Shown here: positions 13,256 through 26,613 of the stretch, one piece after another
Position numbering within the stretch: the first letter of the stretch is position 1
Layout of the letters: each line of letters starts with the position of its first letter
Assembly: GCF_003286085.1 (NCBI RefSeq)
Contig: NW_020825298.1
Coordinates: 13,330,001-13,394,000, forward strand
Length of the DNA stretch: 64,000 bases
Direction: 5' to 3'
Source of the DNA: Drosophila persimilis
Taxonomy: Eukaryota > Arthropoda > Insecta > Diptera > Drosophilidae
The notes under the pieces: generated by a model
Seen by the model: the letters and a program-made list of their open reading frames with translations, nothing else
Databases searched by the model: none
What the model was told of the DNA's origin: nothing
Position numbers and translations under genes: made by a program

Positions 13256-16200
13256 ATGAATCAACCGTTACTGAAGGAGGAAAGTATGCAGGACGAATCC
13301 TTTTGTGTTGAGGTTTCGAAAGATAATTGTGGCGAAACTACTACCGAACCAATTGCGGAAACACCTTTTGTAGATTTTTCTATAGAAGAAATAAATCAAG
13401 TTGAAGTGCAAAATTTCTCTAATACCTACAACAGTACTGAAGAATTGTTAAAATTTCCTGCAAAAGAGCATCGACGTAAAGAATGTACTTGGTTGAAAAA
13501 AAGTGACACAAGCTTTTCAGACGCATTGAGCGATCATAACTATACATCACAAGAAGAGCTAAAGTGTCGACAATGCCTGGATTGTGTTGAAAATATGCTT
13601 CAAAATCTTATTTTTCCAAATAGAGCTGTATCTGAGCCTGTTACAACAGACATATCGAATTTCATTGACACCACCATACAAAAAATAAAAACTTTTAATT
13701 TAGAATTGGATGTAACGAGTGAAAAAAAATGTACTGCAGAGTTAAAAGAGTACTGTTCAGAGCCCTTGGAAGTCGAGCTGAATGACCAGTACCTTGAAAA
13801 AGGTACAAATTATGTGAAAAAAAAAATTGTCCTTAAACCAATTTTAAGAGCCACACTAAATTTAGCAAAACAGTTAATAAATGATTGTTATGCGCACACT
13901 TCAAAATCTGAAGACGAATTTAAAGTGATTTTATTAAAAAAAATAAAAAAACTTCACGAAATTGCAACCATTGGAAGTACGTCTTCATGTCAAGCTCTAG
14001 AGAAGCCGTTCAATGGATCAAAGATGACGAAACATCAAAAAAACCATAAAGCAAAAATGAGACTACTTTTAGATACATCTAGTTCATTGAGTTCGGACTC
14101 CGAATTAAGCTCCGAAAGTAGCTCGGACGATCTAAACGAAAAATCTTCAATTGAATGTAGTTCCCGACTGTCGTCAATAACTCACTGGAACCATTCAAGT
14201 GAAAACAGGAATTTGCTTTACGATTATAATGACGGTGTTGATCTTTCCAAATATATAAAGCTGGATGTAAATAATAATTCAAATTTGTGTGGGGGCGATA
14301 AAAAAACTATAACAATTACGAAATCATATGTATCGGACAACGATACTGACCAGGAAATCGACAGGTTTGTATTTGAACCAAACCGAATTTTTGTAATAGA
14401 TTAAGGGCAAGAATTAAAATGTTAATATTTTCTCTACAGACTGACAAATTTGAGTGCGCTGAATACCCGTCATGGCCATAAGACTTGCACCAAATCAAAG
14501 CAAAAGAGTCACCAAAATTTGTTTCAAAAGAGTATGGATAAAAAGGATAATGGCTCTGGAGAAGACATGGACCAATATGAAAGTGATACCATAATTGAAG
14601 TGAGTATGCACGAGGTCAAACTTTTTTACTTAATCTTACAAATAATACAATAATTTTTTTTCACTTTAGAACGAAGATTGTATTACCGAGGGACAGTTTC
14701 TTTCGCGTTATAACGAACAAATCAAGATTCAACTGTTAAATGATTCAAGTAGTGATTCAGGATTGTCAAATCAAAGTGACTACGATAATTCAAAGGAACT
14801 TTTGTCAGAAGAAAGTGATAACATAAATAATACTGTAGACAAGTTCTTGCGAGATTTTAGCTCGGATAAAATAGATCAAGTGGAAACGGACGATGCTCTT
14901 GTTGCTGACAAAGAAATTCAACTTGACTATAAGCGGTCAGCGAAAAACGCAGACGTGTTTGTCAAAGAAGATGATCAAAAAAGGTCAAAAAATACATTAA
15001 CAGAATCGGGAAAGCACAATAAACATGAAGAAATCGTTCTAAGCTCGGAAAGCGATTTTTCGGATGTTGAAGCTGATCTTCAAAAATCAAGATTGATAAA
15101 ACCAATGCTTCGAATTGATCAGCTTGCCAATGAAACTAGAGCTGCACAAAAAACCGAAAGTGAACGTATACGACGCCTTGAAAAGAAACATTCGGAGCTT
15201 AGCAAAGCAATTAAAAAGAATTCTGAAAATATAAATAAGTCAGAGCTAATACTTGATTACATCGAAAGCACTAATAAGTTTATTAAAGTGCATTGTGATA
15301 TAGTTAAGCAATTAAAGCCGCACCAAATCGATGGTATTAAATTTATGTACGATTCTTGTTATGGCGGAGTGGATCAAGCCAAAAAGAATGCTGGCTCAGG
15401 ATGCATTTTAGCTCACTGCATGGGCCTGGGAAAGACTCTACAGGTAAAACGAATATTCAAAATTCAAAATTTGAGCAAACATTAATACAACAAACAAATA
15501 TTTTTTTTAGCTCATCGCTTTGCTTCACACCGTCATATCTTACAAGGAACTAAATACAGCGAAGGTCTTGGTACTCTGTCCAAAAAGCACGGTCATGAAT
15601 TGGGCTGACGAATTTCATTATTGGCTGAGTCCTTTGAATGTAAAAAGTCATTTAAAGGTTTTCATTTTCCCTGATTCATCGTGAGTTTGATTTTTTGTAT
15701 AATTATGTATTTACATACATTCATGTACTCCGAGGCATTATTATTTACTTTATTTTATTCTTACTTATAACATTTTTAGTTTGCCCAATATTTAATATTG
15801 GAACGGAATATTAATAATAATAATAATAAGTTAACCAAAATATTATAGCCTTATATACGAGGAAGCCAAAAAAAAAATCCAGAGCTGTGGCACATTTAAA
15901 TTCACAAAATAATTTTCTGACTCACGTCTTCATATATTTCATTGATTTTCATTAGGGATCTGAGAAAGATCCACACTTGAATCTGATCAAGGGCTACATT
16001 CCATTTTATATATTTCAACCAATTTCCAGTTGCTATTGCCAGTTTTTGGACTTCGGGTTAAGATTTATCGGACTGAAATGTTACATGTTTATAACGGTAT
16101 TATTGAATTGAATCTTTAAATGAATGAATACAAAAAACTAAATCAGAAACCTGTAACTGTTACCTATCCGATGTTAAAAAAGGTCACCGATAATCGAAAA

Positions 16201-19200
16201 ATGATAGAACTCCATACCGGATACCGATACCTAACACGTTTGATTTTTCTGGCAAGAACAGAGGACAAACAATAAATATGTGCCGAATTTAAGTTACATT
16301 AGCTTCTAAATTAAGCTTCTAAAAACTGTACACAACTTTTTGAAATTCCAATTATCTTAAAACTTACTCTTTTATGTGTACTTTATAAAGTGCTTCGAGG
16401 TCCTTGCATCTTTTCGCTTTCTAATGCATTATTTATACTTATATTTTTAGGGATATTGCAGAAAAGCTACGGGTATTGGAAGAATGGTCATTATCGTCGA
16501 CTAACAAAGCGGGCTGCTTATTAGTGGGCTACGAGGCATTCCGTTCTCTTGTCTTTTATCACTCGTATAAATATCGAGGGAACGTGACTTCTTCAAAATT
16601 AGAAAATGTTCGCGAAAAAGTTCAAAAATACCTTTTAGAGCCGGGTAATTATTTATTTATAAGAAATTAATTCCAAAATGGTCATTATTTGTATCTTAAC
16701 AGGTGCCGATTTAGTCGTTTGTGATGAAGGACATATTATTAAAAACAGCAAATCTGCCATAAGTCTTGCTGTATCAAAAATTAAAACGCCAAGACGAATA
16801 ATATTAACCGGAACGCCAATACAAAATAATCTTAAAGAATGTAAGTTTTTCGTAGAATTAAAGTGTCTCAAATTGATCCCTGTCCGGTATTCTCTGAGTT
16901 TTACTGACTTACATTTAGGTTCTTTTTTTAATTTTACTGTATTTTATTTATTGAATCTTCTCTTTTGGAGACTAGCAAGTAGGAAAATCTGGATATAATA
17001 TGTTTATTTAATTAATTATTTAGAGTACTGCCCTAGCTATTATTTCTGGGCGGGGAGGTCTTTTCCCCGGAGTCGTATATGTCATCAATATTTTATGAAT
17101 GTTCTTTGGAAGTAATATTTAGATTTTTTGAATAAAGCCATCCAGCAGAACGCGGTCGAAAGCTTTGCCGCAATCTAAAAAAAACAGTGCAGCATTACTC
17201 TAGTCTTTCAAATTCATTTCATATATCAGATGTTTTACTGCTTGAATTCCAAATTGGTGCATCGGGCATCCAGACTCCTGTGATATCACGCTTTTACAAG
17301 TGTACAACCATTTGACCAATTAAGTAATTCTTTAGGGATGCCCACGAATATACAATAATAATAATTATAATAATAATATATTTATAGATTATAGCATGGT
17401 AAACTTTATAAAACCATTGTACCTTGGAACTGAAAGGGAGTTTGCAAATTTATATGCAAATCCAATAAAGAACGGCCAACACAAAGATTCCAGTAAAAAG
17501 GATATTACAATAATGAAACAGCGATCCTACGTGTTACACAAGAAATTATCAAAATTTGTTCAGGTAACTACATTTTTTATTTTATTCAGCATTGATGGTC
17601 AGGACATTGTTAATCTTGTGCTACTGTGAGGTCGAGGAGTTTTTATAACGCATCTTTAATATGTTTATTACACACTCGAAGTTTATACCGGGTACTCAAA
17701 GAGTATAGATGTCTGTAATAGTGATTCCAACACCTCGTCACAAAACAGGAAGGGCATTATTGATTTTCAAACCGATCTTTTTTATGGAGCTCTATGGTAT
17801 ATTGGTGATTTGATTTTGAAAACTGAGTGACTAGTTTGCATAGAAAGAGACCATAAATGCTGATTAGTATATCTTATGAGTTCTTAATGTGCTTTAGGAA
17901 CGCCTTCCTCGCAAGAAATCGACTTGAACGTGGGTTAAGTTGCGGCTAATAAATGTTCTATAAATATGGTGATCAAGTTTAATATAGTACTTTTTTTCTT
18001 TTATTTACAGAGGAAAGAGGCAGAGTTGCTTAAAACGTTTTTGCCACAAAAATTCGAGTATGTTTTATTTATTCCGATGACGTCGGTTCAGGTACGTAAT
18101 TATTTATTCCTTTTTGATTGTCGAACAATATCTTTACAATTAGCTTATTATTATTTTTGTATGTCTCTATGATATTAAATCAATTCTAATGGTTTCATGA
18201 TTCTAAATGCAAGCTTTTCAGCTTATTCAGGAAAGCCGAGTAAAAAATACTGAATAATTCTGAAAATTCTCGAATTCTCTTGCAAGAAGCAGTACTTCGT
18301 TTATTAGTAGTATATTTTTTCCTGAATATATTTTAAAAATATACAAATATATAAAGTATACAAACATAACGTGCATTACTTCTGTATTTAATATCACTTT
18401 AATGAAAGGTTTACAACGAATTTATTTATAGAATATACTTTATGAACATATATTGGAAGCAATAGGAAACCGCGGCGACTGTCGAGGCAAAAGCCTGATA
18501 ACAGATTATACTGTTTTAAGAAAGGTAAGTTTAATATGTTGGAGATGATACATGCTAATCATTTTCTTCCTTAGATATGGACACATCCTAAGGTATTAGA
18601 GGACGCATGGAAAAATGCTACTATCGTACGTAAACAACTTATTGATTACTGCTCTTAAAACCATCTTATAACGTATAACTATTGTTTTTAGCAAAGAAGC
18701 AAAAAAGAAATTAAAAAAATCCCTTGTCCGAACTCCGAAGAAGATCAACCAGATGACATCTATGACAGTCAAACTGGTGTTATGTCTGTAACTAATGATT
18801 GGTGGCGCAGGTATCTGACAAAATCAGATCTGGAATCTGTAATTCCTAGTAATAAACTCCGGATAATGTTTTCCATTCTTCGAATGTGCGAAGAGAAGGG
18901 CGAAAAATGGTGAGCAGTTGCACAGCTACAAATATACCTATAAAACAGACAGCCAAGACTCTACCTAGGCAAAACACCATCTAAATTTTTTCTTTAAAAA
19001 CTATACATATAGTTTTTATAAAAATAAACATTTGGCCGTATGCGAGAGAGGACTCTTTTCATGCACGCTGCTTTCTAACAACGCCTTGTTACTTGTTGGA
19101 GTCTTGCGAATTTATCAGGTCGACTCCTACTCGCACTGTGCCCGTGCTCCCTTTGCTTCCAGATAGTAATGAGGACAGATTCCGTATTGTAGCCGGTCAG

Positions 19201-22200
19201 GATCAGACCGGCTTCTAGCATTCAACTGGCTCCTTTGTTTTCGGCTTTTTAAAGGTCAACGTCGATTCGCTTGGTGGGTCGCTAAAGGTGAACTCCACAC
19301 CCACTATTATGTGAATGGAAAAGCCCTTAAACTGAAAATTGATTGCTGTGCTAACACTTAAGTAACTTAATAGTCGCATGCCCATGAAACAATATGCATA
19401 TTTTGATCGTTATTAATTTTCCACTCTTTCTTTCTTTCCAGTTTAATCTTTTCCGCTTTTGTGGCAGTACTCAATGTTGTGGAATACTTTTTCAAACGGA
19501 TTACGGAGTCTGATCCCGAACTGTTTTACCTCGCCCGTAAGCTCAGTATACGCTAAATTTCATATATTATGACTAATAATAATTAATTAATTGACATCAA
19601 TCTAAATTTTTCTGATAGACTTGGGGCTCCAATATGTTTTAGTATATTATAATTATATTATAATTAGTTTTAAACAACTTTGCAATTTTGAAAGCTTTCA
19701 ATTGGCCTAAGAATATTTAAAGCTTAATCTAGAAGTTAATAGATCATATATACTTTTTACGAAATATTACTCGAATAGTTTGCAGACTCTGACAAACTTT
19801 TTGCATTCCAGATGTACCATCAAGTCATAAACCCTCAGGAAAATGGATCAGTGGCCAGGACTATTACAGACTGGATGGCAGAACACCTAAAAACATACGA
19901 CATGAAATGATCAAACGATTCAACAGTGAAGTTAACAAACGTGCACGCGTTTTTTTAATATCTGCCAGGGCTGGAGGCCAAGGAATAAATCTAATTGGAG
20001 CGAATAGAGTTATAATTTTAGATACCTCGTGGAATCCCTCCAATGATCAACAAAATATATTTCGAGTATTTCGTCTGGGGCAAAAAAAAAATTGCTATAT
20101 ATATCGTCTAATTGCAATGGTATTGTAAAATGAGCCATGAAACTATACAGCTATTTTCATTTTTACGTTTCTTATACTTACAGGGCACAATGGAAGAAAA
20201 AGTTTACTCTCGATCTGTTACAAAACAAGCTATGAGTTTTCGAGTAGTAGATGAACAACAAATAGATAGGCATTATAACATGGAGGAATTAGCAGAACTT
20301 TATACGTAAGTAATGATTTATTTATGAAGCTAAACTAAATTTGTCTGAATACTGAATATTCGGTATTGAACAGACATCCTAACAGCCAGAAGGAAGCGTT
20401 TGCGACCCCATAAACTACACAGTATATGTATTCTTTATCAGCTTTAATAGTAGAGTCGATATATATAGTCGATTATTATTGCCAGAATCAATAAAATAAT
20501 AATGTACATACATTGTAGATCAGTTATTTCTGATCTACCTCATTGCTCTTTATAGTTAAGTTATTCCATTTAATTATCATCAATACCACATTGCCATAAG
20601 TTCCATCCTGGGAATCGAAATTGGTTTCATTGATATCTTTGGAGCCTATCTTGTTTTGGAAGTGACTAGTAGGCACCGAATTTCTCCATGGTTATCCTCC
20701 ATCGATGTCGAAACCATCATATCGATGGTGTGTTCTTGAACCTCTTCATCGCCCGAGAACGAAAATTTTCCTCTGGAGTCGATTCCCTCGGCGGTACAAC
20801 TACTGACAGGGTATTTGCGCGACCGACGCGGTGGTTTTGCAGCTTCATTTGCTTGCGTTCTTGCACACACGATGTGCAGTAAATTTAAATATATATCTAT
20901 ATAAGATATATATGCTTTCAGATATGTGTCGCACCTTTCAGTCGTGTCACTGCGCCACTCAACTATATATAGATTTAATTTGCGAGTCCATCCTGGGGCG
21001 CCATGAAGTTTTGAAATAGTTTTTCCAAATATAAAAAATCTATACTGGTGGCTGCAAATTTTTTATCTTTCAAGCGACGAAAAACGCAAAGTACTTGCTT
21101 TCGATTTCAATTATTTGTAAGGACCTCTTCCTCTTCATTTAATTAAATCTTAAGCCTAACTTATATACTGTAGCGCACTATCTTACGCTATACTTTAATA
21201 AATCAAATGTAAGGTACACTTTGAGCCGAGATGCTATCCTCTAAGAAAGTTATTTTTGAATAATAAATTATTGACTTGCTAATATTTTACTTTATAGGTT
21301 GACGAAACCAAAAAAAAGTGAAAGAACTATGCCTGTGCTTCCTAAGGACACTATACTGGCACACTTATTAAGACAATCGGAGCTTGTTTATAAATACCAT
21401 GAGCATGACAGTCTCTTAGAAAATAAAGTGGAGCAAGAATTGAGTGAACAAGAAAAAGCGGATGCTTGGGAAACTTACGAAAAAGAATTAGAAGTCAATC
21501 TAGGTAAAACATTAAATAGAGTCTCTTAACCTTTATGATAATATATGTATTTATTATTTGCAATCTCTCTCCCTCAGAACAAAAGGAAGGATTACATGCT
21601 GAAACGTAAGCAATTATTTTTAGCGGTCTTATAAAAGCAACATAAAAGCATAATCAATTTTTTTCTTCTTCAGAGGTCAAAGCAGTATTCCGACTTCAAG
21701 GCTGTCCTCGTACTTAGCTCCAATTCCAAGTCTGGATGTAAGTAGAAATTATCATCCCAATAAAAATGTGATGCCCTTGCTACTGGGATAGAACTAAATC
21801 ACTAGGATCTGCTTATATGGTGGCTTCGTTAGGAGCCTCGTAGTTTCCCTTGATATAAACGTTTGTAAGGCTGTCAAGATCTTTGGGTCTTCCTTTTTAA
21901 CATCAGGAAGAAAGTTTTCGGGTGTCCCAGCCCGATCTCGGCTTAGTTGCAGCCCGAGCTGCAGTTTTATGTTTTATGCAATATTTCGTTAAACTGAAAC
22001 TTATGTCAAATGTGTACATTACCCACATATGTACACACATATATAACAAAAATAATTTTCTTTTTTTTCAGATGCAAAATTTATTAAACTACAGTATTCA
22101 GCCAACAACATTTATGCCACAACTTAATTACAACATGAATCAAAATTACTTGAACAACTTAAACTACTACCAAAAGTATTCGCTACGATATCCAGACATT

Positions 22201-23577
22201 AGTTCTTGCTTAAATGATAATAGCTATGTCTCCCCTTATAATCCAATCAACCAATCAAATCATAATTTTCTTTCTGCGAGTGTACCCAGCGTGCCAAATA
22301 GTTCCAGTTCAATAGCTCCAAATGATATATTTCAGAGACATTCTAAAAGTATTGAGCAATCGAATCTAAATACAAACAAGGTACTGTCGACGTTTGAACA
22401 ATACAAACATTTTCTTGAAAGTCCTTTCTCTAGTCTCATAAACTTTTCGAATCAGAGTTATGATGCTTCAACTAATAAAGCAAAGTTTACAGACGTTGGA
22501 GATAATGAAATTTCAAGAAAGGAACGTTTAAATGCATTCGATCCTCGATATACTCAAAGCGTAAGCGCTGCGAATGATTCAATTATTGCTAAAAATATAA
22601 ATACCGTTGATCTTACACATATCACAGCAGATGAAGAAAAATCGGCAACAATGGTGATTAAAGATCCTGTGTCAAACTCTTCAAAAAACAGTAATCAACG
22701 AAAAAGAAAAGTCCCACCCTATGCCGCTGTACATAAAGACACGACAAACCTTGTAGTTAACCAGAATTCTTCTTTAGAAAACATAACCCGTAAGGGTTTG
22801 ACCAATTGTGGCATGCAAAATGTACCCCTAGCTAGCCCTCCGCAAACTATTCGTAATTCCAAGCAACCTTTTGCAATGTCTACGAGTACTTCTGATGCCG
22901 CTTCAAGCACTACACGCTATGACCGCTCCAATATTGTACAGAAAAATACGGTTAGTGATTTGAAGTTGGTGTCAAGCGTCTCACTGAATAAAAACGCAAA
23001 TTCTAAAAGTGGAGTGTTTAACAAAACTATACAACATTCAACGAAGTCAACAATAGGAGATCCAAAAGATACCCCTTCGCTAAATCATCAAAATAAAATA
23101 AGGAATAAGGTCCATGAACCTTTTTCTCCTTTCAAAGACAACGTGGGACGAAATGTTAGCAATGATAATCTTGAAATTGATGTCTGCTCTATCGGGTAAG
23201 AACATAATTGTATTCTTATTATTATTATTAACGAGTCGACTGACTCGTTGGACCTCCAGGCCCAAAATATCTGAATACAATCCTACAATTAGACTCTGCT
23301 CCAGACTGCCAGATCACTGTAGTCATCCACACGGAAGATATTATAAAATATTTAAAATTAAAAAAAATACTATGTTGGGTTTGGTTGACTTTTGCTTTTA
23401 AAAATTCACTCAATATTGAAGACGATTAAGCACAAATAAATATAACTAAATGAAGATACTGATACTTATGCCTTTAATTGATTTCCTCTTTTGTTTTTCA
23501 GGACTCCACTTTCAACTAGGAAAAGGTCAGCAGGTACTCAAGACGAAGATCTCAATTTAAAAAAGAATAAATTATAA
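13256..23577 (+). CDS. XNP: XNP/ATRX, SNF2-family chromatin remodelling ATPase
   Basis: Nuclear ATPase of heterochromatin. Coding exons: 13256-14364, 14440-14599, 14670-15443, 15511-15680, 16451-16644, 16703-16840, 17388-17563, 18011-18091, 18432-18524, 18575-18625, 18692-18909, 19442-19536, 19812-20119, 20184-20305, 21298-21503, 21578-21605, 21674-21737, 22072-23195, 23502-23577. Phases agree throughout, giving 1728 aa. Residues 1-600 are acidic and Ser-rich ([18 protein letters not shown]). Motifs: [15 protein letters not shown] (GLGKT about 675-679), II DEGH (810-813), [12 protein letters not shown] (837), [12 protein letters not shown] (1137), [10 protein letters not shown] (1170-1177). 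The post-helicase block [13 protein letters not shown]...YHEHDSLL is ATRX-specific. No ADD zinc domain is seen; in Drosophila this is encoded by a separate gene. The C-terminal 400 aa, largely one exon, are Asn/Ser-rich and unrecognised. The first donor (GTTTGT) is weak. Confidence 0.9.
15681..16450 (+). other. XNP intron 4
   Basis: The intron is 770 bp. It has an (ATA)n run at 15809-15828. The stretch 16060-16260 contains CCGATAATCG and CCGATACC boxes, as in decayed hAT-type repeats, but no ends or coding sequence can be fixed. Confidence 0.35.
17030..17290 (-). mobile_element. Jockey-type non-LTR reverse transcriptase fragment in XNP intron 6
   Basis: On the minus strand the frame reads [14 protein letters not shown] followed by LLDGFIQKI. 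This is the RT motif A region of Jockey-clade elements (usually FLD--KAFD-VWH-GL). Upstream on the same strand is a diverged [12 protein letters not shown], in the place of the HQFGFR motif. Stops interrupt it. The element is antisense to XNP within the intron 16841-17387. Confidence 0.6.
17680..17760 (+). repeat. DINE-1-like fragment in XNP intron 7
   Basis: TTTATACCGGGTACTCAAAG starts a paired-end motif (TACTCAAAGAGTATAG) characteristic of the 5' end of INE-1/DINE-1 repeats. Only the end is recognisable; the rest of the intron (17564-18010) shows nothing more. Confidence 0.5.
18910..19441 (+). other. XNP intron 11 with unrecognised inserted sequence
   Basis: Most of this 532 bp intron is AT-rich, but 19030-19320 is of different composition, richer in GC and without stable reading frame. 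It has the look of retroelement UTR or LTR sequence. No ends were found. Confidence 0.3.
20345..20470 (+). repeat. DINE-1-like fragment in XNP intron 14
   Basis: CAGAAGGAAGCGTTTGCGAC followed by CCCATAAA and a TCTTTATCAGC segment is the sense strand of the conserved INE-1/DINE-1 block. The end repeat before it is decayed. Confidence 0.6.
20471..21297 (+). other. Remainder of XNP intron 14, with an antisense open relic
   Basis: At 20646-20870 the minus strand is open for 74 codons and is more protein-like than its surroundings (it includes [18 protein letters not shown]). The family was not recognised; a retroelement gag remnant is possible. Sequence around 20880-21297 is AT-rich and featureless. 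Confidence 0.3.
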
Positions 23578-24609
23578 TTATGTGTATCATCGATATGTTC
23601 AATCCGGCCTAACAGCAGACCCGCCATGAAATAGTATAAGGCAATAAAAGCATTTTTTGTTGTTAAAAAAATGCATAGTACACAAATAATGCTAATAGTT
23701 TAAATAAAAAGGTTTGTTTATTTATAATTCATAATTAAAATTATTTGTATATTTTATTATTCCATCCTTGCGCTACGAGCATATTACATACTTATAAATT
23801 AGGGCGCTAGACACAACAAATGAATTAGTTTTATTTAAATTTAAGAATGGAATTTACTAACATTAAGAAGTGATTAAAATTACAATTAAAATTGTATACT
23901 AATATTTTTTAATGTAATTTTGTAATGTAGTTTCTAGAGGTCTCGCTCTCTTTTCATTCATCTTTACTATTTTAAATATAAAGGTCAACTTGAATTGCAT
24001 GGCACCACTGATTGCCTTGACGTGAGGAAGTGGTTTCCAAGTGCGAAGTGCATATACAAAAAACTGTCTCATTGTGCAGGAGTCTTGTATGCATTTAAAA
24101 TATTTCTGGTCTTTCCCGTGTGCTCATGATGGCTGAACGCCAGAGCCGAAGACCCTGAAAACCCAGTTGAAAGTTAATTGATTAGCGATGGGTCCAGCTC
24201 CCAATATAAATCGTAATTGTTTATTCCTTCTGAGAGCATATTGGATTATATATTTTCCTGGATAAGCGGCGCGAGAATTTAACCTTCACTGCTGTGGCGA
24301 TTTTCTCTCTTTAAACCGACCTCGTATTGCCTCCTGCATCGGCTTTACCTCATCGGCTTTGACCGGGTAAGTTTTCCTTGCTTCCCCCTATTCATATTTT
24401 CCGTTGACAATTTTTTCTTGGTTCTTTTATTTTTGTATTCCCTCCAGCTCTATTGGCCGAGTCCCTCTCTGTCCACAAACTGCTATGTCGCGATCCCCTC
24501 ATCTTACCATCTTTGCAGGCCGCTCGCCGTCGGTACCTCCTCCGCGGGTGATTCCGCCATAGCTCCTCGTCCTCTCGAGAGCTCCGAGTCGACGGTCTGA
24601 TAATCGACG
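23578..24609. other. XNP 3' flank
   Basis: AATAAA at 23643-23648, 66 nt after the XNP stop, is a likely poly(A) signal. Beyond about 23940 the sequence becomes mixed in composition. A 60-codon frame at 24418-24600 was not recognised. Confidence 0.5.
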
Positions 24610-24975
24610 GCGCAATTGGTGGTTCCCGCCGACGAAAAATATTGTCAGCAACCCCCCATTGATACGTCGCCCAATGAAACGCTGAGCTTCGGCATCGAGA
24701 CGCGTAAGTAAACCAGAATATAATTGCGGATTTATTTTAAAATAAATCTTCCTTCACAGAGGACTTAAATGCCCTACGCTTTGCCACAAGGCGTGTCGTA
24801 TTCGATTTCCTCCTCGCCAGACGGAGTTCTATCAAAGTATCCCAGCCAGACAGAATCGTATCCCATCAGGACAGAACAAGTCATCGTCATCCTTCGACCT
24901 GGACATCGACTACAAGGACTTTGACAATGGCAAGGGCAAGGGTAGGGCCACGCGGGCTACTAGACTCTAGATAAA
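24610..24975 (+). pseudogene. Gene-like relic with a possible 56-bp intron
   Basis: A frame reads AQLVVPADEKYCQQPPIDTS and NETLSFGIET, then meets a good donor (GTAAGT at 24704). An acceptor ends at 24759 (CTTCACAG), and the spliced frame goes on as QDLNALRFATRRVV. It stays open to a TAA near 24975, while another frame (SSSSFDLDIDYKDFDNGKGK) looks more protein-like near the end, which suggests a frameshift. The family is unknown. A stop lies just upstream and no start is evident, so this is a fragment of a host gene or of a spliced transposon gene. It stops just before the foldback repeat. Confidence 0.35.
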
Positions 24976-25063
24976 TTTTAATGTTATTAGGTTTAAGATA
25001 GATACAAATGTTTTTCACGTGTTTATTTATTTATACTCAGCTACGATTTGATGAATACAACTA

Positions 25064-26613
25064 TTGAAAAAATATCCTTGCAAAGAATTGGGAAAACATA
25101 CTTTCTAGGGTGGGGCCTTACCAATGATATTTCCAAAATCAGGAACGTATGGAACGGCCAGATCGGCCCACAAATAATTGAGAAAACAGGATATTTATGT
25201 TAGTCCATGGTCCTTGATAAGGACTCCGTCAAATCAGGGACATTTTTCCGATCACAGGAAGTCATTGCACGCCTAGATCGGCCGTCAACTAGCCGAGAAA
25301 CTAAATATGTATGGTTGTGATTGTTCGAGTCCTTAGCGAAGGCTCAAGGACATTTTTCTGATCACGCATGGCCAGATCGGGCTACAAAATAAGAGATTAA
25401 ATAAGATATATATGTCTGGAGAAAATATTCTCGATCCTTGGTCCTCGATAAGGACTCCATCAGATCTGGGATTTTATTCTGAACACTGGAAGCCGTCGCC
25501 CCTTCCGATCGGTTCACAAATAAGGGAGAAAACAAGATATATATGTCTGGAAAAAGTATCCTTGATCCTTCGTCCTTACAAAGGACTTTATAAAATCAGG
25601 AACATTTTTTCGATCATAGGAAGCCGTCGCACGCCCAGATCGGCCCATAAATAACGGAGAAAATTAGTATTATTTATCCTTCATGTCCTTGGTCCTTGAG
25701 AAGGACTTTATAAAATCAGGGACATTTTTCCGAGCACAGGAAGCCGTCGCACGCGCAAATCGGTCCACAAATAACGGAGAAAACAAAACGGACTATGAAA
25801 ATGTAGTTCAAGAAATCACCAATAGGGGCGCCACCGTACAAAAAAAAACTACCGTCAAATGGTCAAAATCTGGATGGGACACCAGGCCAACAGAAATCAG
25901 GAGAAGGTCGCTGAATTTTTTTAAAAATTGTTGCCCCCAAAAGTATGCACCAATTTTTTTGCACTCGCTGCAGTTGCTTGCTGCTGATTTCTGTTGGCCT
26001 GGTGTCCCATCCAGTTTTTGGCCATTTGACGTGAGTTTTATTTTCTTGTACGGTGGCGCCCCTGTCGAGGATTTCGTGAACTACATTTTCAAAAACAACA
26101 AATTACAAGCCAATTTTGTTTTCTTCCATATTTGTGGGCCGATCGGGACGTGCGACGGCTTCCTGTGTTCGGAAAAATGTCCCTGATTTTATGAAGTCCT
26201 TTGCAAGGACCAAGGATAAAGGATATTTTCTCCAGTCATATATATCTTGTTTAAACCCTTATTTTCTAGCCCGATCTGGGCATGCAATGGCCCGCCTTGA
26301 TTAGAAAAATGTCCTTGCTCCTTCGGTAAGGACTCTAACAACCCCAACCATATATATTTCGTTTTCTCGGCTATTTGTGGGCCGATCTAGGTGTGCAATG
26401 GCTTCCTGTGACCAGAAAAATGTCCCTGATTTGGTGAAGTCCTTATCAAGGACCCAGGACTAACATATGTATCCTGTATTCTGCATTATTTGAGAGCTGA
26501 ACTGGCCATTCCATACGTTCCTGATTTTGGAAATATCATTGATACTTTGGCAAGGACTCAAACAACCCCAGCAAGTATGTTTTCCCCAATTCTTCCCAAG
26601 TATGTTTTTTCAA
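25064..26613. mobile_element. Foldback-like element: long inverted repeat made of tandem subrepeats
   Basis: The left arm (25064 to about 25905) is the inverted complement of the right arm (about 25985-26613). Outer ends pair: AAGAATTGGGAAAACATACT at 25084 against the same read inverted at 26567-26590. The inner parts also pair around GGGACACCAGGCCAACAGAA. Inside the arms a unit of roughly 110-130 bp recurs, with CAGATCGG, CCTTGATAAGGACT and CATTTTTCCGATCACAGG. There are about six copies on the left and four on the right. The unpaired centre is only about 80 bp and holds no transposase. FB and Galileo elements have this architecture; the family here is not known. It separates the convergent XNP and iRhom 3' ends. 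Confidence 0.75.

Noticed and set aside
13256-14404. Search for an ADD (PHD-like) zinc domain in the XNP N-terminus
   Set aside because: CRQCLDC and a few later cysteines occur but not in the spacing of an ADD domain.
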